From contig NC_134398.1 in the NCBI RefSeq assembly GCF_050003625.1, positions 75,135,635 through 75,199,634 of the forward strand: 64,000 nucleotides of DNA, read 5' to 3'. Of this stretch, positions 23,420-34,724 are shown in pieces (within the stretch, counting starts at the first letter, position 1; every line of letters starts with the position of its first letter). The notes under the pieces were generated by a model that made no database searches, was not told where the DNA came from, and saw nothing but the letters and a program-made list of their open reading frames with translations. Made by a program: the position numbers and the translations under genes. Origin of the DNA: Haematobia irritans. Lineage: Eukaryota; Arthropoda; Insecta; Diptera; Muscidae.

Positions 23420-24352
23420 TCACGATATTCCTAATGTGCTAGTAGAATCATCGTCAATTCGAACCTCTTTTATACCAGCATCAGTTAAGTTCAGATTGAG
23501 ACAGTTACTATGCCATTTTGAGAGAGAGAAATTTGAATGAGTCAATATTTCTGTTACCTCCTTCTTGATGAGTTGCAATGTATGCAAATCATCAGCACCA
23601 GTAATCATATCATCAACATAGAAATCTTTTGTGACAACAGCCTTGCCACATTCGTGAGAATTGGGAAATTGTTCTGCGGCATAATGAAGACTTCGTATTG
23701 CTAAATATGGGGCAGATGCAGTTCCATATGTGACAGTATTCAGGGTATATGTTTTAATCGGATTGGTAGAATTATCACGCCATAAAATCAGTTGCAAATG
23801 TCGATCATCAGGATGGACCAATACCTGTCGATACATTTTTTCAATATCGGCTGTAAGGCCATACCTATGACATCTGAAGCGCAATAAAGTTATGAGTAAC
23901 TGATTTTGAATTGTGGGCCCAACCATCATGATATCGTTGAGAGACAATTGAGATGAGGTTTTGCAAGATGCATCAAAAACCACACGAAGTTTGGTCGAGA
24001 CACTTTGAGGTCGTAAAACACAATGATGGGGAATGTAGTAGTTTGGAGAAGAAATCGATTTTTCTTCTATTGGAGACATATGTCCTAGCTCTTCATATTC
24101 TTTCATAAACTTTGAGTACTGTTCCTTCAATTCAGAATTTTTATTTAATTTTCGTTCAATAGAGAGAAAACGACGAAGAGCTATGTCTCGTGAATCACCA
24201 AGAACCATTGGGTCTTCCTTAAGAGGCAATCTCACAACGATTCTTCTATCATTTTGGACCGATAAATTTTTAATGAAATGATTTTCGCATTCCTGTTGTT
24301 CCAATGAAAATGGTTGGCGTTTGCCTTCAACAGATTCTAATTTCCATAGCAT
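23420..24352 (-). pseudogene. BEL#2 reverse transcriptase
   Basis: 310 codons cover the RT fingers and palm: YYIPHHCVLRP, KLRVVFDASCKTS, GLTADIEKMYRQV, SAPYLAIRSLHYAAEQ and the catalytic FYVDDMITGADD. It overlaps the protease frame by 16 nt in a different register, so a frameshift lies near 24345. It ends at the TGA described for the downstream frame. The function would be copying the RNA genome into cDNA inside Gag particles. Confidence 0.92.
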
Positions 24353-25434
24353 TTCGACATTATTACTGATTTTTGAAATATATCTTCCGAGACAACATAA
24401 CTTGTTTTTGAGGGTCGATTTAAACGATTACTTGTGTATCTTCCGGAAACAATCCACCCTAAAAGTGTCTTCTGTAAAGTTGGTAAATTCTCTCCAAGAC
24501 GAATTTGACCCACAGAAAGAAGTGAGAAAAATGACTCGGCACCAAGTAACATATCGATACCACGCCTACGATGAAATTCAGGGTCAGCTAATTCTATGTT
24601 GTTGGGTAGATTGAAATCAGTTATCGATAAATTCTCATTAGGATGATAGCCAGTTATCTTTGGGGAAATTAAGAAATCGAGGGACAATTCGAAATTATTT
24701 AATCGAGATCGGACAGTACTTTGTGTTTTGTATGAAACTTTTACACCAGAAGCACCAATTCCCAAAATATCTATAGGATTTTTCGATTTCCGTAAATTGA
24801 GTGAAATTGAGAAAGATTCCTTTATGAAATTTACTTGAGAGCAAGAATCAAGAAGTGCTCTCCCCATTCTAAAATTTCCCTCAGAATCTCGAATTAAAAC
24901 CAAAGCAGTCGCTAAAATAACATTACTTATTTGTGAGTCAGAATTTTGTCGAAATGTACCGTGAGTTGAGGCAGATGACGTAGTCGGAGTTTCTTCTTGC
25001 TCCTCTTGCTTATGTAAAAGCGAGTGATGTTTTTGTTTACAAAATCTGCATGAATATCGCGATGGACACTGCATATACATGTGTCCCTTTGACAGACAGT
25101 TGAGACAAAGTTTTTGTTGCTTTGCTTGCTCCATTCGTTGATTTGGAGTCAAAACAATGAATCGTTGACAAGTTGTTATAAAATGACCAGATTTTGAGCA
25201 ATGATTGCAAATTATTTCTTGAGCCATATTTTTCGCCAGCAATGAGTGCTGCTTTGAAGGTTGATTATTATGCGAATAATTCGATGGTAGATGGGTTTTG
25301 TTGTTTGGATGTTCTTCGGCACTGTGCATCGAGTTGTTGACAACGTCTGTCCAACATAGAGCAGCAATCAGTCCACGAAGGTAATTTTGAGTAATCAATA
25401 AACTCATCCCATTTCTGTTTTGTTTCAGGGTCAA
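24337..25434 (-). pseudogene. BEL#2 nucleocapsid and protease
   Basis: Three Cys/His knuckles (CNHCSKSGHFITTC, CLNCLSKGHMYMQC, CRFCKQKHHSLLH) are followed by a retropepsin-like domain with GRALLDSCSQVNFI, then ELADPEFHRRRGIDMLLG and LLGWIVSGR. The DSC replaces the usual D-S/T-G. It shares 166 nt with the gag frame in another register. The sensible gag protein continues into this frame after about 25280. Confidence 0.9.
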
Positions 25435-26200
25435 CTTTGCTCATCGCCAAATGAATTATGAATGCGTCACAAATTTGTTCATATGAGCCAAGTGATTTTA
25501 AAGAACTATAAAGGGCTGATATAGTGTCTACAATATTTCTTAATTGCTTTGGGACAGGTTTACTTGATTTAGAAATTTCAAACATTGATGTCACATTTTC
25601 CAAAAAGATCAGTGTGTCATTATCGTACCTCTCTTTGAGTCTATCGAGGGCACTTTGATAATTTTCATCTGTGACTTGAAACGCTTTAATTGTTGATAAG
25701 GCCTCACCACTGAGGCACGAAAGTAAGTGGTTGAATTTTTCCGTCACTGGAATACTCGGGTCCTTATGCACCAAATTGTTAAAAGTATTTATAAAATTTT
25801 TGTATTCTAAATACTTTCCATCAAACTTAGGAAGTTTCAAGCTAGGAAGACGACTTGATGAGTGTTGAGGGACAGAAAAAGATTGTTCAGTAATACTATG
25901 TCGCCTGCCACTACCAATGAGATCTAAATGTTTAGTCTTAATAGTGATGTAAAGTTCGTCTATATCAGCCCTACCATCGTCTAGAGGAGACAGCCTTTCA
26001 ATTTGGTTCTGATAATACGAAGCCTGTTTGTAGTATGACTCAATAATGCCCAATCGACATTCTAATTCAGTATGAGACAATGTATTTTTCCCTTCAACAA
26101 CATTTTTGATCCGGGTCATACTACCTTTCGATGAGGCACGACGCTGTTTTAATTCTTCAAGCGATGGGCTTGGCTGTGTAATCTCTTCACCGTTTGGCAT
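25268..26200 (-). pseudogene. BEL#2 Gag capsid region
   Basis: 310 codons starting MPNGEEITQPSP, with a basic and coiled N-terminus, then the BEL capsid domain (LPKFDGKYLEYKNFINTF, SCLSGEALSTIKAF, DNDTLIFLENV, AFIIHLAMSKVDPETK). The frame stops at 25268, while the nucleocapsid lies in the +1 frame. This may be a programmed frameshift or a simple indel. With two further breaks downstream, an indel is the simpler reading. Confidence 0.88.
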
Positions 26201-26674
26201 TGTATATTTTTTGGTTCAAAATTATGTATACAAAAGCTCCGAAAATATACTTCCCAATAAATTTAAATTTCGAGACAGAATCAATATAATATGATTTATA
26301 ATTTGAATGTTGTTGTAAAAAATTCACCGAGGCAATTTATTTCCTATGTGAGGATTGCAATGTATTCGATGTGATTGCCCTTTGAAATTCCAACAACAAT
26401 CCAATATGTGAAAAATCAAAATTAAGAAAATGGTGGAAATTCGATGTGGGCCAATAACATAAATGATTTTATTCGCGGCACAAAATATTACAGAATGCAA
26501 TTTAAAAATGGCGTAAAATTTCCAGGGACAAAAACAAATGTATTCCAATAACGTTGTCAGTGATTATGTAACCGCACGAATTATAAAAATGGGTTTTCGT
26601 GGTACTGAGACACTCGCTACTGAATTTTATTAAATTCAGAATATTAAAAAATGTTACAATGCCACTGAGTATTT
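26201..26674 (-). other. BEL#2 leader between primer site and gag
   Basis: About 470 nt without a supported ORF, AT-rich. It would contain the packaging signal. Nothing specific is recognisable. Confidence 0.6.
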
Positions 26675-26692
26675 GTCCTGTCACGGTCGCCA
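26675..26692 (-). promoter_or_regulatory. BEL#2 primer-binding site
   Basis: One base inside the 5' LTR the sense strand reads TGGCGACCGTGACAGGAC. Its complement is a tRNA 3' end with CCA, of the form CACGGTC-G-CCA. From memory this suits a fly tRNA-Arg, and that identity was not checked. It marks the start of minus-strand DNA synthesis. Confidence 0.8.
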
Positions 26693-28917
26693 ATGTTTGA
26701 GGACTGCCTGTTTTGACAGCCCTGGAATTTGTCCAATGTGTAATGAGACAAATTCCTAACCCAATGGTCCGACTTGGGTATGCGAATTGTATAAAAATAT
26801 AAAATAAAATTTTACCTTGAGTTGGGCCAACTTCCAACTTACGAGGCAATACACAAATGTAGTACTAATTTTCTCCTCTGAATGCTGCAGAGATATAGTC
26901 AACTTCACTTCCAGTAGAAATTCAGTATTATCATGGAACACTATGAACTGCTACACTTAATATGTCTCTATGATAATGTTTATACTGATTTTCAATTTTT
27001 TACTGTCTCTGTGCACTACAATTTCCTGGCTCAAGTTTTCACAAATTATTTCAGAATAATTTTCGAATTATTCTCACTGTCTCTATTTGAATACACTTTG
27101 TTATACCCTCCACCATAGGATGGGGGTATATTAACTTTGTCATTCCGTTTGTAACACATCGAAATATTGCTCTAAGACCCCATAAAGTATATATATTCTG
27201 GGTCGTGGTGAAATTCTGAGTCGATCTAAGCATGTCCGTCCGTCCGTCCGTCTGTCCGGCTGTCCGTCCGTCTGTGGAAATCACGCTAACTTCCGAACGA
27301 AACAAGCTATCGACTTGAAACTTGGCACAAGTAGTTGTTATTGATTTAGGTCGGATGGTATTGAAAATCGGCCATATCGGACCACGTTTTCGTATAGCCC
27401 CCATATAAACCGATCCCCAAATTTGGCTTGGGGAGCCTCCCGGAGCAGCAAAATTCATCCGATCCGGTTGAAATTTATTACCTGATGTTAGTATACGGCC
27501 CCTAACAACCATGCAAAAATTGGTCCATATCGGTCCATAATTATATATAGCTCCCATATAAACCGATCCCCAGATTTGACCTCCGGAGCCTCTTAGAGGA
27601 GCAAAATTCATCCGATCCGGTTGAAATTTAGTACGTGGTCTTCGTATACGGTCTCTAACACCCATGCAAAAATTGGTCCATGTCGGTCCATAATTATATA
27701 TAGCCCCATATAAACCGATCCCCAGAATTGACCTCCGGAGCCTCTTGGAGGGGAAAAATTCATCCGATCCGGTTGAAATGTGGTACCTGATGTTAGTATA
27801 CGGTCTCTAACAACCATGCAAAAATTGGTCCATATCGGTCCATAATTATATATAGCCCCCATATAAACCGATCCCCAGATTTGACCTCCTGAGCCTCTTG
27901 GCGGAGCAAAATTCATCCGATCCAATTGGAATTTAGTACGTGGTGTTAGTATATAGTCTCTAACAACCATGCAAAAATTGGTCCATATCGGTTCATAATT
28001 ATATATAGCTCCCATATAAACCGATCCCCAGATTTGACCTCAGGAGCCTCTTGGAGGAGCGAAATTCATCCGATCCAGTTGAAATTTGGTACATGGTGTT
28101 AGTATATGGTATCTAACAACCATGCAAAAATTGGTCCATATCGGTCCATAATTATATATAGCAAAAGTCATCCGATGCGGTTGAAATTTGGTACATTTTG
28201 TCAATATATGGCCTCTAACAGCCATGTAAAAATTGGTCAATATCGGTCTTTAGTTATATATAGCCGATGACTTATTACACAAAAATTGGTCCATATCACC
28301 AAAGATAATCTACCAAAACTTTATTTCCATAGAAAATTTTGTCAAATTTTATTACTATAGAAAGTTGTGTCAAAATTTCGTTTCTATAGAAAGTTTTGTC
28401 AAACGTTTATTTCTGTAGAAATGTTTGTCAAAATCAGGGATCCGGAGCGGAGCGGAGCGGAGCGTGGAGCGGAGCGGAGCAAGCCCTTTTTTTGCCGGAG
28501 CGGGAGCGGAGCGGGAGCGGCATTTCTAAAATCCGGAGCGGAGCGGGAGCGGAGCGGTTTCCAAATGAAAAACCGCTCCGCTCCGAATAAAATATTACTT
28601 GAATGAAATGTGTAACTTTGAAATTACACTGTGTAGGTAATTTCAAATATAGCTAGTACTTAGAGTAGTATGAGTAAATGTTTAAAATGTACGATATGTA
28701 TTTTTGTACGTACGTACATTGGGGAAAACACAACGTGTTTTTTTAGTATTTGTTTTCAAAAACGGCAAATGTCAAAATATATCTCTAGTATGTGTTGTAA
28801 AAGTAACAACAGTACTTTCGATCAATTTCATCCCGTATTACTACAAAGATGTTTGTAATGAACGTCAAATAAATGCAATTAAACGATCTTATTTATATTT
28901 AATTTTTTAGTTTTCTA

Positions 28918-29572
28918 CACTGAAAAAAATATTGTCGTGAAGTCAAAGATTTCATGTCCTTAAAATAAGAATGCAAATTTTGCTTAACATGGAAGACGCA
29001 TTTCTCTAAAATAAAGTTTTTTTTCCTTGTCCAAAAGTCAATAAACTTTTGAATGAAGTTGTAATTGTCCTTATAATTAAGTGATTTTACTTAAAAATTT
29101 GTATCATAACATGAAAGATAAAATTTTTGAGGTAAGGTCAACGTGACTTTAATAATTAAGGAAAATTCTTTAAAATTAATAAAATTGTTTTTAATTTGTT
29201 TCCTTTTTGCATCTTGCCTACAAAGCAAAAAATCGTTAAAAAATAAGACATGTTTTTCAACACTTTATTTTAAAGACGCTTTTTACTTGAAACATAGCAT
29301 AATTTCTACTGAAAGTCGAGTCTTAATATGGAAAATAAAATGGTCGTTAACTCGTTTTTAAAGGATTTTGATAACAACTGACGAAAAAATCTAAAAAAAT
29401 GAAAAATTAACATTTGCATCCTAGAAGCAAGTACATAACCCCCAAATTTAAAAGATAATTGCGTCTTTAAAGTATCCTTACTTGTATTCTCCGCATCTTT
29501 GGCTCGGAATTAATACCCAAACTGTTAAAGTAAAGACAAAATCTTTGGAACCGGGCATGCTTTTTTTCAGAG
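28918..29572 (+). mobile_element. TA-target MITE H (655 bp)
   Basis: CACTGAAAAAAA at the left and TTTTTTTCAGAG at the right are inverted and flanked by TA (28916-28917 and 29573-29574). Related fragments lie at 30183-30470 and, inverted, at 45727, 50757 and 53535, which confirms a dispersed family. The 72-codon frame starting at 29143 is not conserved in the fragments, so no product is supported. Confidence 0.8.
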
Positions 29573-29574
29573 TA

Positions 29575-30023
29575 AGGACATTCATATTTGCTTTACTATT
29601 GTACTATATCCTAGCATTCTTTTATTTCTGATATTAGTTCTCGAAAATTTAATTAAAATTATGGATAGTTTCAATTTTGGTTGAAAAATGTGCGCATATA
29701 TATTGAAAACTAATGACTTCATTTGTATTATTGCACGTTATCTTCTTTTTTGAGAACGAACATTTCTTAAAAACGCTGTTCGAAAATGTATTTTTACAAT
29801 AAAGGGGAAAAAAAGCGAAATTAAGTAACACTAGATCTGAGTAAGAATATTCGTAGGTATACCACGGACTGATTTCGATGGAGGTTGTTGCAAACATAAA
29901 CATACACACACACATTACAAATATAACAAAACCTCTTCTCTACGTCTGTTGCAAAACAAAAAAAAAAAGAAACTTTCGGAGAGTAGTTACTTCTACTCTG
30001 TGTATAGACTTTCAATTCCAATC
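29575..30023. other. hAT interior, unassigned
   Basis: AT-rich sequence between the MITE and the next repeat, with a CACACACA patch and an A12 run near 29960. I see nothing coding or structured in it. Confidence 0.5.
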
Positions 30024-30182
30024 AGCGTTGCCGTTTTGGTCCGATCGGACCAAAATTGGTCCAAAAGATTTCTAATTTTTAAATTTGGTCCGATGGTCGG
30101 ACCAAACAGAATTTGGTCCATTTTGGTCCATATTCATAAATTTGGTTTCTATCACATATTAAATAGTACATGGTGCACCGCA
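30024..30182 (+). repeat. hAT-like terminus with GGTCCGATCGGACC palindromes
   Basis: It begins CAGCGTTGCCGTTTTGGTCC and contains repeated, self-complementary GGTCC/GGACC motifs (TTGGTCCGATCGGACCAAAA). A second copy is at 39366-39490 (CAGGGTTGCCATTTTG). CAGGGTTGCCA is a typical hAT-type end. Neither copy has its other terminus. Confidence 0.55.
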
Positions 30183-30470
30183 AAGAATATTGTCGGGAGG
30201 CCAAATATTTCACATGCTTAAAATACGAATACGAATTTTGCTTAGAATAGAAGACGTATTTCTCTGAAATAAAGTTTTTTCCTTGTCTAAAAGTCTCTAA
30301 ACTTTTCAAATAAGGCTGTTTGTCCTTATAGCTAAGTGATTCGACATAAAAATGTGTATCCTAACATGAATGAACATTTCGTTTTAATGAAGTCAAAATG
30401 GATTTAATATTTCTGAAAAAATCTTCAAAATTAATAAAATGTTTCAACACATTGTTTTAAAGTCATTATA
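30183..30470 (+). repeat. Fragment of MITE H
   Basis: Diverged but collinear with 28925-29260 (ATTGTCG..AGGCCAAATATTTCA, GAAGACGTATTTCTCTGAAA, TTGTCCTTATAGCTAAGTGA). It lacks both termini and is cut by the next mini-me-like unit. Confidence 0.7.
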
Positions 30471-30815
30471 CCCTAAACCACATAGTGGTTAGTGTATATT
30501 AAGTTTGATCTGCCAAAAAATGTGCCTACCAGAAATATTGATTTTAGACCCCATAAAATATATACCGAATCACCTCCTGAGTCGATCTAGCGCTTGGTGT
30601 CCGTCCGTCTGTCCATGTATTTGTTGTTCACAGGATTCCGGTCGCAATTATTAATCGATTTCGATGAAATTTGGTACAGGGAGTTTTTTGGGCACAAGGA
30701 CGAACGCTATTGAATTTGGAAGAAATCGGATCAAATTTAGATATAGCTCCCATATATATGTATCGCCCGATTTCGACAAATGGGGTCACGCTGTGCCCCC
30801 ATACAATAAAACTCA
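30471..30815 (+). repeat. Mini-me-like head fragment (family J)
   Basis: TTATACCCTAAACCACATAG with a pairing GTGGTTAG, a short ATATATAC block, GAGTCGATCTAGCG, GTCCGTCCGTCTGTCC, then one monomer-like stretch (TAGATATAGCTCCCATATAT). It has the same architecture as A, B, C and K but is clearly diverged. It breaks off at a CCCCCATAC sequence. Confidence 0.7.
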
Positions 30816-30970
30816 ATCGAACAAATAATACAATGTTTGTACTATAATTTTCTCGAAGAGGAGCGGAGCGATTTTTTTTTTCTCGGAGCGGAGCGTGGAG
30901 CGGAGCGATTTATTTTTCTCCGGAGCGGGAGCGGAGCGGAGCGAAAAAAATGGACCGCTCCGGATCCCTG

Positions 30971-31250
30971 GTCAAAATTTCATTTCCATAGAAAGTTTTT
31001 TTTTTATTTTTATAGAAAATTTTGTAAAAAATTTATTTCTGTAGAAAATTTTGTGAACATTTTATTTCTATACAAAATTTTGCCAACATTTTACTTCCAT
31101 AGAAAATTTTGTCAACATTTTATTTCTATAGAAAATTTTGTCAAGTTTTTATTTCTATAGAAAATTTTGTCAAAATTTTATTTCTATAGAAAATTTTGTC
31201 AAGTTTTCATTTCTATAGAAAATTTTGTCAAACTATATTATATACGTATT
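30971..31250 (+). repeat. 29-bp minisatellite of the composite A element
   Basis: About nine imperfect copies of ATTTTATTTCTATAGAAAAT-TTTGTCAA. It is continuous with 28300-28434 once the hAT element is removed. Confidence 0.85.
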
Positions 31251-31262
31251 TAATCGGCCTTT

Positions 31263-33257
31263 TTATACCCACCACCATAGGATGGGGGGTATATTAACTT
31301 TGTCATTCCGTTTGTAATACATCGAAATATTGCTCTAAGACCCCATAAAGTATATATATTCTGGGTCGTGGTGAAATTCTGAGTCGATCTGAGCATGTCC
31401 GTCCGTCCGTCCGTCCGTCTGTTGAAATCACGCTAACTTCCGAACGAAACAAGCTATCGACTTGAAACTTGGCACAAGTAGTTGTTATTGATGTAGGTCG
31501 GATGGTATTGCAAATGGGCCATATCGGTCCACTTTTACGTATAGCCCCCATATAAACGGACCCCAAAATTTGGCTTGCGAGGCCTCTAAGAGAAGCAAAT
31601 TTCATCCGATCCAGCTGAAATTTGGTACATGGTGTTGGTATATGGTCTCTAACAACCATGCAAAAATTGGTCCACATCGGTCCATAATTATATATAGCCC
31701 CCATATAAACCGATCCCCCGATTTGGCTTGCGAGGCCCCTAAGAGAAGCAAATTTCATCCGATCCGGCTGAAATTTGGTACATGATGTCAGTATATGGTC
31801 TCTAACAACCATGCAAAAATTGGTCCACATCGGTCCATAATGATATATAGCCCCCATATAAACCGATCCCCCGATTTGGCTTGCGAGGCCTCTAAGAGAA
31901 GCAAATTTCATCCGATCCGGCTGAAATTTGGTACATGGTGTTAGTATATGGTCTTTAACAACCATGCAAAAATTGGTCGACATCGGTCCATAATTATATA
32001 TAGCCCCCACATAAACCGATCCCCCGATTTGGCTTGCGAGGCCTCTAAGAGAAGCAAATTTCATCCGATCCGGCTAAAATTTGGTACATGGTGTTAGTAT
32101 ATGATCTCTAACAACCATGCAAAAATTGGTCCACATCGCTCCATAATTATATATAGCCCCCATATAAACCGATCCCCCGATTTGGCTTGCGAGGCCTCTA
32201 AGAGAAGCAAATTTCATCCGATCCGGCGGACATTTGGTACGTGATGTTAGTATATGGTCTCTAACAACCATGCAAAAATTGGTCCACATCGGTTCATAAT
32301 TATATTAGCCCCCATATAAACCGATCACCAGATTTGACCTCCGGAACCTCTTGGAAGACCAAAATTCATCTGATTCAGTTGAAATTTGGTACGTGGTGTT
32401 AATATATGGCCTCAAACTCCCATGCAAAAATTGGTCGATATCGGTCCATAATTATATATAGGCCCCATATAAACCGATCCCCAGATTTGACCTCCAGAGC
32501 CCCTTGGAAGAGCAAAATTCTTCCCATTCGGTTGGAATTTGGTACGTGATGTTAGTATATGGTATCCACCAACCATGCAGGAATTGGTTCCTATCAGTCC
32601 ATAATTATATATAGCTCCCATATAAACCGATCCCCAGATTTGACCTCCGGTGCCTTTTGGAGAAGCAAAATTCATCCGATCTGCTTGAAATTTGGTACGT
32701 GGTGGTAGTATATGGTATTTAACAACCATGCCAAAAGTGGTCCATATCAGTCCATAATCGTACATAGCCCCATATAAACCGATCCCGAGATTTGGTTTTG
32801 AACCTCTTGGAGGAGCAAATTTCATCCGACTGAGTTGAAATTTGGTACATTGTGCTAGTATATGGTCGTTAACAACCATGCCTAACTAGGTCCATATCGG
32901 TCTATAGTTATATATGGCCCTCAGATAAATCGATCCCCAATCACACAAAGATCAAGTTCATAATTGTATATAGCCCCCATATAAGCGACCCCCATATTTC
33001 AATTCTGGCTCTCTACGTACAAAAAGTCCATATCGATTCGTAATTATTTGTAGGCTTAACTATACATAACTTTTTTGTCTAATATATACCATGTATGGAC
33101 TAAATCACAATTTAGAAAACGATGTTAAGAAGTTTTAAGATACCACAACCCAAGTAATTCGATTGTGGATGATAGTCTTTCGTAGAAGTTTCTACGCAAT
33201 CCATGGTGGTGGGTACATAAGATTCGGCCTGGCCGAACTTGCGGCCGTATATACTTG
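31263..33257 (+). repeat. Family A copy 4, nested inside the composite
   Basis: Head TTATACCCACCACCATAGG, TA block, GTCCGTCCGTCC tract (31397-31419), about ten 153-bp monomers (CGAGGCCTCTAAGAGAAGC variant), then the standard A tail ending TATATACTTG at 33257. Its monomers are more similar to each other than to those of the outer element, and the same CGAGGCCTC variant fills 34860-35500, implying recent local amplification. Confidence 0.85.
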
Positions 33258-34128
33258 TTTTGTTTAATATATACCCCGTATGGGCTAACTTACAATTTAG
33301 AAGACAGTGTTAAAAAGTTTTACGATACCTTGCCATCGGCAAGTGTTATCGCAACCCAAGTAATTCGATTGTGGATGACAACCTTTAGTAGAAGTTCCTA
33401 CGCAATCCATGGTGGAGGGTACATAAGATTCGGCCTGGCCGAACTTACGGCCGTATATACTTGTTTCAATTACTAAGAATGTCTCTCTGTGTAATTTACA
33501 TATATCACACTTTCTGACCCGACTGTAATCAAACACGATTGTTCCACTTCAACACTTTCTCGAATATTAATATTTTATTTGCCAAACTTCAAACTTCTAA
33601 TGATATAAAAAATGGGACAGTTATAATATATGTACATACGTATGTATATATCAGCTATTGTTTACATTATTTACATGTTGATCATTGCCCCAAAGTGTTG
33701 CAACAACAATAACGAAAATATTGTGGGTAAAGAATTGAGAATGACATTTACGATATTAGTAGTAGGGATGTCAGTATGAGATACAAAAAATAGAGATTGC
33801 ATATTAAGACTTGGATTCAATATAATTTCAAACAATTTTCAAGTTAAATTAAAATAAAATAAATATTTGAAGTTTCAAATACAAATGTTATACTAATAGC
33901 AAAGAAACATAAAATAACAATAAATCATGATGATTTAACAATGACCATAGAGGCCAATTTTTTACTCCGATTTAGTTGAAATTTTGCACAGGGAGAAGAA
34001 TTAGCATTGTAGCTATGCTTGCCAAATTTGGTTGAAATCGGTTGAGATTTAGAAATAGCTCCCATATATATGTTTTTCTGATTTCGACAAAAAATGTCAA
34101 AATACCAACATTTTCCCTCTTAAAATCA

Positions 34129-34724
34129 CTTCGCCACACTGTGGAACAGGGTATTATAAGTTAGTGCATATGTTTGTAACACCCAGAAGGAGACGAGATA
34201 CACACATGGTGTCTTTGGCAATAATGCTCAGGGTGGGTCCCTGAGTCGATATAACCATGTCCGTCTGTCCGTCCGTCCGTCTGTCTGTGCACACATTTTT
34301 GTGATCAAAGTCTAGGTCGCAATTTTAGTCCAATCGCCTTCAAATTTGGCACAAGTTCCTAATTTGGGTCAGAATAGATCCCTATTGATTTTGGAAGAAA
34401 TCGGTTCAGATTTAGATATAGCTCCCATATATATCTTTCGCCCGATATGCACTAATATGGACCCAGAAGACAGAGTTTTATACCGATTTGCTTGAAATTT
34501 TGTATAAACATAACACTTAGTCGTATAGTCAAGTGTGCAAAATTTGATTGAAATCGGTTCAGATTTAGATATAGCTCCCATATATATATATTTCGCTCGA
34601 TATGGACTTATATGGCCCCAGAAGCCAGATTTTTGGCCGAATTTTGTTGAAATTTTGCACTAGGAGTACAATTAGTAGTATAGTAAAGTGTGCAAAATTT
34701 GATTGAAATCGGTTCAGATTTAGA
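34129..34724 (+). repeat. Family B unit 5, fused to family A
   Basis: It begins CTTCGCCACACTGTGG like unit 4, with GTCCGTCTGTCC at 34259-34289 and two to three monomers. At 34724 it changes, in the middle of TCAGATTTAGAGTCGATC, into a family A element at its GAGTCGATCTGAGCATG core. This is a chimeric junction rather than an insertion, because no head of A is present. Confidence 0.8.

Larger units (their letters stand above)
28435..30970. mobile_element. hAT element with GGAGC-rich termini
   Basis: The ends CAGGGATCCGGAGCGG and CCGCTCCGGATCCCTG are perfect inverted repeats with a perfect 8-bp duplication GTCAAAAT (28427-28434 and 30971-30978). Both subterminal regions are arrays of GGAGC/GGAGCG repeats (28440-28580 and 30858-30965), strikingly GC-rich against the AT-rich surroundings. 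The interior holds other insertions (a TA MITE, a hAT-like end, a mini-me fragment) and no transposase. Confidence 0.93.
27101..33463 (+). repeat. Composite family A element (6.36 kb) in the LTR
   Basis: A complete A head (TTATACCCTCCACCATAGG, TA block, GTCC tract at 27237-27280) and about six monomers run to 28260. The 29-bp minisatellite then holds a hAT element (28435-30970). A second A element (31263-33257) follows, then the outer tail (33258-33463) ending GTATATACTTG. Removing 27101-33463 restores the LTR exactly, so no target duplication was made beyond a possible TTG. The whole nest sits in a young LTR and may have moved as one unit. Confidence 0.85.
20187..33940 (-). mobile_element. 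BEL#2: BEL/Pao retrotransposon with LTRs and target duplication
   Basis: LTRs start TGTTTGAGG and end TTTAACA on the plus strand. The flanks carry a 5-bp duplication ATGAC (20182-20186 and 33941-33945), in the usual 4-6 bp range for this group. The minus strand reads 5' LTR, primer site, gag, nucleocapsid-protease, RT, RNase H, integrase, 3' LTR. The 5' LTR holds a 6363-bp insert. With that insert removed both LTRs are exactly 884 bp with four mismatches noticed, so the insertion is young, yet the coding frame is broken at three points. Confidence 0.95.
26694..33940 (-). repeat. BEL#2 5' LTR, interrupted
   Basis: Segments 26694-27100 and 33464-33940 together are 884 bp and collinear with the 3' LTR, with no indels. 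The break falls between CACTTTG and TTTCAAT. The insert is the composite family A element. Confidence 0.95.
19656..34128 (+). repeat. Family B unit 4, split by BEL#2
   Basis: The head lacks its first bases (starts CTTCGCCACACTGTGG) but keeps the hairpin, the GTCY tract and the first monomers to 20186. After BEL#2 it resumes at 33941 with ATGACCATAGAGGCC and ends with the same short tail as unit 3 (CCAACATTTTCCCTCTTAAAATC). That shared tail indicates units 3 and 4 arose by local duplication before BEL#2 inserted. Confidence 0.85.

Noticed and set aside
25268..25434. Programmed gag-pol frameshift in BEL#2
   Set aside because: No clear slippery heptamer was found, and two other lesions downstream make a random indel more likely. 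It stays possible but unsupported.
28367..28646. Arg/Ser/Gly-rich ORFs near 28400-28640 and 30837-31160
   Set aside because: They are translations of the GGAGC subterminal repeats of a hAT element.
31303..32064. A 253-codon minus-strand ORF and many similar ones built of 51-residue repeats
   Set aside because: The 153-bp monomer is divisible by three, so one stop-free monomer frame gives a long ORF automatically. Families A and B show the same effect on both strands and in several frames, with no start context or conservation of a protein.
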